The translations under genes were made by a program, and so were the position numbers. Below the pieces are notes generated by a model, which saw nothing but the letters and a program-made list of their open reading frames with translations, was not told the origin of the DNA and made no database searches. Source: Chrysemys picta bellii (taxonomy: Eukaryota > Chordata > Testudines > Emydidae). Taken from it: DNA of 64,000 nt. This document shows, one piece after another, positions 61,201 through 64,000 of the stretch (positions are counted from its first letter, which is position 1; the number at the start of each line of letters is the position of its first letter). The stretch is taken from assembly GCF_011386835.1 (NCBI RefSeq), contig NC_088798.1, positions 9,176,001-9,240,000 of the forward strand, given 5' to 3'.

Positions 61201-61897
61201 AATGTGTCCATCTCTGTAGTATCCATGTAACCTTCTGTGAATGCTGCGTCATCTCCCTCTAAATACGTTTTCTAATGAGATAAGATAATTTTTTGCCATT
61301 CCTAATTTTTCCCTGTGCCTCCCTCTTCTTTCCACATCCCCCTAAAGTAAGCTGATCTTTTTAAAAGAATAATTAAAAAAAACAGGAATGTGTTTAAAAT
61401 CCTCTAGAAATATGTTGGGGTTTCTCAAGCACTGGACAGCCAGGATGGGAACCCTAACTATAATTAGGTCTCTTGTATTGCTAGTGTTTTAAAGGGGGAG
61501 AATCCCCCAGCTAATTTTTGTTAAGAAAAAGAAATATGGCATTTTGCAAGCTTCTTTTAAGCATGTCAAGAAGGCCATTTGATAATTTTTCTTGTTTGCT
61601 TGCTGGCTTTCATTAGGATATGGTAAAAAGCAGGACAGTCTGTAGACGATGCCTTTGCTGATTTGTAAGTGAAAACTGTTAATAAAAAATGGTACAGAGG
61701 AGAGAAATACTTTTTTTTTTCCTTTTTCCTAAACTTGCCTCTGCATTTCCTGGGTGAGTTTGCTGCTTCCACTGGGAGAGCAGACCTGAGTTTGAAAGAT
61801 ACTGCTGTGGACTGTATTAATGATTTGCACCTGTGTTTGGAAAGCTTGTAAAATGGAAAGATCCATTGCTCTTCTTCAGATTGTCTAATTGCAATAA
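58263..61897 (+). other. ELAVL4 intron 2, largely unassigned
   Basis: No exon was found. The 59.02-59.42 kb part has the feel of a diverged LINE 3' region, but I cannot name it. Other short frames have no family resemblance. Confidence 0.35.
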
Positions 61898-62700
61898 TAT
61901 CTAAGGGCCTTAGCCAGGGACCAGAACCCCATTGTGGTGGGTGCTGTACAAACCCAAAACAAAAAGATGGGTCCTTACCCCAAAGAGCTTGCACTTTAAA
62001 TACAAGGCAAAAGACAACAAATGGAGACAGATAGGGTAGTAGAATGAAACCATGAGACAACATTGGTCAGCATGACACAGTTTTATCAGAATACCAGAAA
62101 CCTAACTGTTGTCAAGTTTGTTGTAGGTATCCTGGCATAGGAGAGTTTGAAGAAGGCTAATGAGCTTTGCAGATGTTTATGGGGAGTTCCTCCAAAGCAT
62201 AAGGGGTAGCTCGGGAGAAAGCACGAAGGTGTTTGTTTGAAAATGTAATAGTGACCAGTGGAGGCTGGTTAATTGGCATCATCTCAGCTGGCCTAATAGG
62301 GAAGCAAGTTGAACTTCAGTTTGGCAAGAAATCCTTCACTAAATATCACAGGATTAAGTACAGATGCGGGGGGAATGATTGGATTTAAGGAACCGAGCAA
62401 TGTGTGATGTACAGCATTTGATCCGTAGGGGTCTCTTTAAATCCCCAGGTGACATGTGACTGAATGTGGTTACCATCTGATGACTGATGTAAAATGGGTT
62501 AGTAGTTGTGGTCCAGTTACTGAAGGGGAGATACTGCATTGCAAGAAGAGCATCGAAGTAATGGACACCAGCTGGCATTCACATTGACGATTTCGGGAGA
62601 GCAGCCAAAGATTTCGGTTAGTATCTCACCTCTAGATTGGGTGAGGTACAGGGAAGATATGGTGTAGGGAACCTGGCATTACTGGTATCTATATTATACC
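61898..62700. repeat. Long ancient interspersed repeat
   Basis: The wording 'gtgggtgctgtacaaaccca', 'ccttaccccaaagagcttgc', 'gagaaagcacgaaggtgttt' and 'gtgaccagtggaggctggtt' is that of a long repeat common in turtle genomes, related at its start to the fragment at 31003-31092. The family was not determined; L2-type is a guess. Confidence 0.5.
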
Positions 62701-62785
62701 TGGTCTTGTGAATAACTAGAGGGTTCCAGTGTCCAGTGCAGACAACCTAGCACTGTTTGTGAATGTGATGAAATTCCCTTTATTT

Positions 62786-62827
62786 AAAAAAAAAAAAAAA
62801 AAAAAAAAAAGGCGGGGGGGGGGGGGC
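62786..62827. repeat. A25 run followed by a G13 run
   Basis: 25 A, then GGC, then 13 G and CGC. The G-run could form a quadruplex. Assembly length may be unreliable here. Confidence 0.85.
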
Positions 62828-64000
62828 GCTAAATTTTTGGTTTTGGCTTAATGCTGCTCACACGTTGATGGGTCTCAAGACCAAAGAGAGTCTGATTTCT
62901 TCACATGTGGGTTTCAAAAGAGCATCCAATGTGCGGGACGCCAACCTGAAAAGGCCCAGCTTGGCTCAGAGGATGATGTTGTCTTTTTTTGTTTTGCTTT
63001 GGGGAATGGCTGCCCTAGAAACTGGGAGGGGAGGTAGGGCTGGGGAGAGAGAACAACAAGCTGGAATAGTAGTAGTGCGAAGATCTAGAAATATAACATG
63101 TTAGCCCCACCTAATCGTGGTGTCTAATGAACTAGTGGATTCCCAAGTACAGAAAACGAGACTCACAATTTAACCTGGTACTGTGATGTGACGTGTGAAT
63201 GGACTCCTGTGCTTATGCAGAACCCCATTGAGATGCCCAACTGCATGCTATATGTTGCCAGATCAGGGCTTAAGAAATGGTTTCCTTTTTCAGAATATGC
63301 AATAAAAAGATACGATCAAATAAATGAAAGCTCATATATCTTGGGCATGGTTTAGAACAAATCCTCTTCCCCTCCTCCAGTATTCATTTGCAGTGCACAT
63401 GAATCTAGAGTCTGTTTTTATTGTCATGAGATTTATTGCTATTGAGAATAGTTTGAAAAGAATTTATATTTAGCATGATTTGTTCCATTTTTTTTGTTTC
63501 TTGGCTGTGAATGTTTTAGTACGCTAAAAATTTACAGTGTCTGCTAGCCATCTCATATGCTAACCAAACATAGGTTTTCACAAAATTATTTTTCTGTGGA
63601 TTTTTCCTTTTGGCTCTGTTGGCCGGCAGTCTGTTGACTGAGGTAGAATTTTTTTTCCTTCAGCATCATTGATATAAAGTATAGACTGCTAAATCATATG
63701 ACAGAATGCAGCAACAAAAATTTAGTAATTGAACCAACTGCATCAAGATTGTTGTGGGTTGAGCTTTAATGGTTCATTTCATAGTAAAGCAGTATTTTTC
63801 CTTTTTTGGACTCCCTGAAATTAAGTGTTTAGAATGTTGAATAGGTCAATTTAGATTTTTCTTTCCACAAGAAATTTTATACAATATAACATCGCTGATG
63901 TAGGAATTAGCATACATGTGATAAAAACACAATCAGTAGCTTAGGAATAGAAGTTTATGAATAGCTTTTATACATGCATTATCAATCACTTCTTTTGAGG
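62828..64000 (+). other. ELAVL4 intron 2, window end; nothing recognised
   Basis: AT-rich DNA without a named repeat or exon. RRM1's second half is expected beyond the window. Confidence 0.4.

Overview
The window is vertebrate nuclear DNA, AT-rich and intron-dominated. It most likely comes from a cryptodiran turtle. The evidence is a tRNA-derived SINE of the tortoise pol III type (4.0-4.15 kb), many CR1 LINE tails, Harbinger and hAT relics, and MIR/L2-type ancient amniote repeats. The only host gene I can support is the 5' part of ELAVL4 (HuD, the neuronal RNA-binding protein), on the + strand.

Gene layout. The shared coding exon is at 37598-37838. It encodes the HuD-specific N-terminus and the start of RRM1, and it ends at a GT donor after a split codon. 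Upstream I find mutually exclusive leader exons that each end in phase 0 at a donor and splice to the same acceptor at 37598. Two match known mammalian HuD N-termini: M-V-M (16475-16483) and MEWNGLKM (17176-17199). A third, with a 16-codon open frame after an in-frame stop, is at 13286-13333. Further candidates are weaker. Five E-boxes, a CCAAT box and a perfect CArG box lie in the 250 bp before the M-V-M leader. From 37839 to the window end is intron 2; no further ELAVL4 exon was recognised.

Region by region. 1-12.3 kb is repeat-rich: a MIR, a 4.3-kb two-gene Harbinger relic with a SINE and a CR1 nested in it, a TA-flanked MITE, and a 1-kb CR1 fragment inserted in an older SINE. 12.3-25 kb is almost repeat-free and carries the leader exons and possible promoters. 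25-37.6 kb has scattered L2, MIR, hAT and palindromic repeats. 37.8-64 kb (intron 2) holds an old LINE reverse-transcriptase relic with a FADD box, several hAT-type elements with target-site duplications, a decayed DIRS-like reverse transcriptase/RNase H region near 51 kb, a CR1 on the minus strand, a MIR split by a MITE, and GC-rich islands that belong to transposons rather than CpG-island promoters.

Functionally the window looks like a promoter-selection module for one neuronal gene. Alternative first exons change only the first few residues ahead of a common HuD body. No operon, phage, CRISPR or novel enzymatic system is present.
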